NCBI RefSeq assembly: GCF_002860365.1
Contig: NZ_NMWT01000002.1
Coordinates: forward strand, 1-64,000
Length of the DNA stretch: 64,000 bases
DNA from: Bifidobacterium parmae
GTDB lineage: Bacteria > Actinomycetota > Actinomycetes > Actinomycetales > Bifidobacteriaceae
Direction of reading: 5' to 3'
The translations under genes were made by a program, and so were the position numbers. Under the pieces are notes generated by a model. That model was not told the origin of the DNA. It worked only from the letters and a program-made list of their open reading frames with translations, and searched no databases. Shown here one piece after another: positions 62,652 through 64,000 of the stretch (within the stretch, counting starts at the first letter, position 1; every line of letters begins with the position of its first letter).

Positions 62652-64000
62652 TCACACCAGTCCCGCCACTATTCGCGCCGCCTCGGCGAACTCCTCCGGG
62701 GTGGTGTAGGCGTAGCTCAGACGCAGGGCGTTGTCGCCCTCGAAATCGTAGATGTCGCCCGGATTGAGCAGCACGCCGCGGTCGGCCGTCTGCTGGAACA
62801 GCCGTCCCATGCGCACCGGCTCGTCGAACGTGAGCCAGATGTAGAACCCGCCGCGCGGCACGTTCCAACGAGCGCGCCCGGCGAACAGCCGTTCCAGCGT
62901 CTCCAGCGCCGCGTCGCGCCGACGGCGCAGTTCGGCGCGCAGACGCCCCAGATACTCCGCGTACAGCCCGCTCGTCAGGAACCGTGCGAATACCCACTGG
63001 CTGAGCGTGCTCGCGCCGTAATCCATCTGCATCTTCACATCCGCCAGACGGTGCACGATCCGCTCGTCGGCCACGATCCAGCCGATGCGCAGTCCCGGCG
63101 CGAGCGCCTTCGACGCGCTGCCCAGCGCGATCACCATGCCCGTCTCGTCATAGGATTTGAGCGCGCGCGGCGTGGGGCCCTCGAAGACGAGATCCTGATA
63201 CGCGCAATCCTCGATGATCGGCAGCCGGTGCGCCACGCACGCGTCGATGAGCGCGCGGCGGCGCCGCTCGGGCATCGTGACGCCGGTCGGATTGTGGTTC
63301 GTGGGGATCGTATAGAGGACGGAGCCGTCCTGCCGAATGATGCCGGAACGGTTGCGGGGGAGGGCGGGCGCGTCGGGCGCGGGCCGTCGGGTCCCTTCGC
63401 GTTCCGTCGCGGTCGCGGTGGCGGCCGTGCGGTCCGCCGTGCCGTTCCCGTCGAGCAGCACGCCCAGCTCGTCCGCGTCGAGGCCGTCGCCGTCCATCGG
63501 CACGCCGGCGAGCCGCATGCCCGCCGACTGGAACACCTGCAACGATTTGATGTAGCTCGGCGCCTCCGCGTAGACGGTCGATCCGGCGGACAGCAGGCTC
63601 ACCGAGATCATCTGCAATCCCTGCAGCGCGCCCGATGAGACGAGCACCTGTTCCGGGCGGCAGTCGACGCCCCAGTCGCGCATGTGCGCGGCGATCGCCT
63701 CCCGCAGCGCGTCCGATCCTTCCGGCGGCGGGTAGCCGAGCGCGTCGATCTCGGCGGCCGCCTCGCCTGCCACGCGCCGCCACATGTCGCGCGGGAAGAG
63801 TCGCGGGTCGAGCTCGCCGGTGCCGAGCCGCGTCTTCGTGGGATCGAATTCGAGCCGGTTGATGGCCTGGATGGTCGCGTTGTTCGCCTTGAAGAACCCG
63901 GACGAGACGTAGTCCGCCCAGTCGGGTGCGCCGGGCAGCATCAGCGACCACGTGTTGCTCACGATGCGCGTGCCCGCCCCGTGGCGCCCCTCGACGATGC
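62652..64000 (-). CDS. MocR-type regulator/aminotransferase, 5' end outside window
   Basis: The frame is open to the window end, so the gene is partial (449 codons seen). The bulk is a fold-type I aminotransferase domain: GELDPRLFPRDMWRR, GYPPPEGSDALREAIAAHM, SSGALQGLQMIS, an NHNPTG motif, and PLP lysine in LGSASKALAPGLRIGW. A GTG at 63962 could start translation, but upstream codons read IVEGRHGAGTRI, which resembles the wing end of a GntR-type HTH. It is therefore more likely the body of a MocR-type (GntR plus aminotransferase) regulator than a free enzyme. An Ala/Thr/Pro-rich insertion lies between VLLDGN and SGIIRQ. Confidence 0.75.
   Translation of the reverse strand, partial: IVEGRHGAGTRIVSNTWSLMLPGAPDWADYVSSGFFKANNATIQAINRLEFDPTKTRLGTGELDPRLFPRDMWRRVAGEAAAEIDALGYPPPEGSDALREAIAAHMRDWGVDCRPEQVLVSSGALQGLQMISVSLLSAGSTVYAEAPSYIKSLQVFQSAGMRLAGVPMDGDGLDADELGVLLDGNGTADRTAATATATEREGTRRPAPDAPALPRNRSGIIRQDGSVLYTIPTNHNPTGVTMPERRRRALIDACVAHRLPIIEDCAYQDLVFEGPTPRALKSYDETGMVIALGSASKALAPGLRIGWIVADERIVHRLADVKMQMDYGASTLSQWVFARFLTSGLYAEYLGRLRAELRRRRDAALETLERLFAGRARWNVPRGGFYIWLTFDEPVRMGRLFQQTADRGVLLNPGDIYDFEGDNALRLSYAYTTPEEFAEAARIVAGLV

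Overview
The window is a GC-rich stretch of an actinobacterial chromosome that looks like Bifidobacterium. The evidence is a single-chain type I fatty acid synthase of about 3,190 residues next to its own acyl-CoA carboxylase, biotin and AcpS genes, AAGGAGG-type ribosome binding sites, sortase-type surface proteins, and an amylosucrase. The species cannot be fixed from sequence reading alone.

Layout. 1-672: 3' end of an rRNA operon (23S end, 5S, terminator). 901-10570, minus strand: a PucR/FasR-like regulator; an ABC export module (adaptor, ATPase, permease) with a lipoprotein and a small secreted aromatic-rich peptide; a NarL-type two-component system; and a large polytopic membrane protein whose end overlaps the response-regulator gene. 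10630-30020: a lipid and biotin block made of a divergent biotin-ligase paralogue, bioY, accBC, accD, fas, acpS, an amylosucrase gene and a second, canonical biotin ligase. The ligases biotinylate the carboxylase, the carboxylase makes malonyl-CoA, FAS uses it, and AcpS arms the FAS acyl-carrier domain. 30365-34780: tRNA-Gly, a repeat-rich stretch, an MmeI-like fused restriction-modification enzyme, a frameshifted small gene and a Phd/RelE-type toxin-antitoxin pair, which together read like an accessory island. 35037-39268: a membrane protein, rpsO and pnp. 39525-62555: a Cys/Met-metabolism PLP enzyme, a B-repeat surface protein, lemA with two tandem DUF2207 genes, an AlbA_2-type regulator, a giant 3,142-residue surface protein with about 14 pilin-like modules, an aldo/keto reductase and a DUF4143-type ATPase. 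62652-64000: the body of a MocR-type regulator cut by the window edge.

Most notable observations. (1) Both surface-protein genes have a poly-G tract (G14 and G11) after the same TTTGTCC motif, 113-122 nt before the start codon, where it would act as the -35/-10 spacer. This suggests phase-variable adhesin promoters. (2) An 88-bp element occurs three times at exactly the same length with conserved inverted ends. (3) A palindromic repeat family found between genes also sits in frame, in one reading frame, in three interdomain linkers of FAS and probably once in AcpS. (4) A biotin-ligase paralogue has lost the GRGR nucleotide-binding loop. (5) A small secreted peptide lies with an export and two-component module, as in bacteriocin or peptide-signalling clusters.
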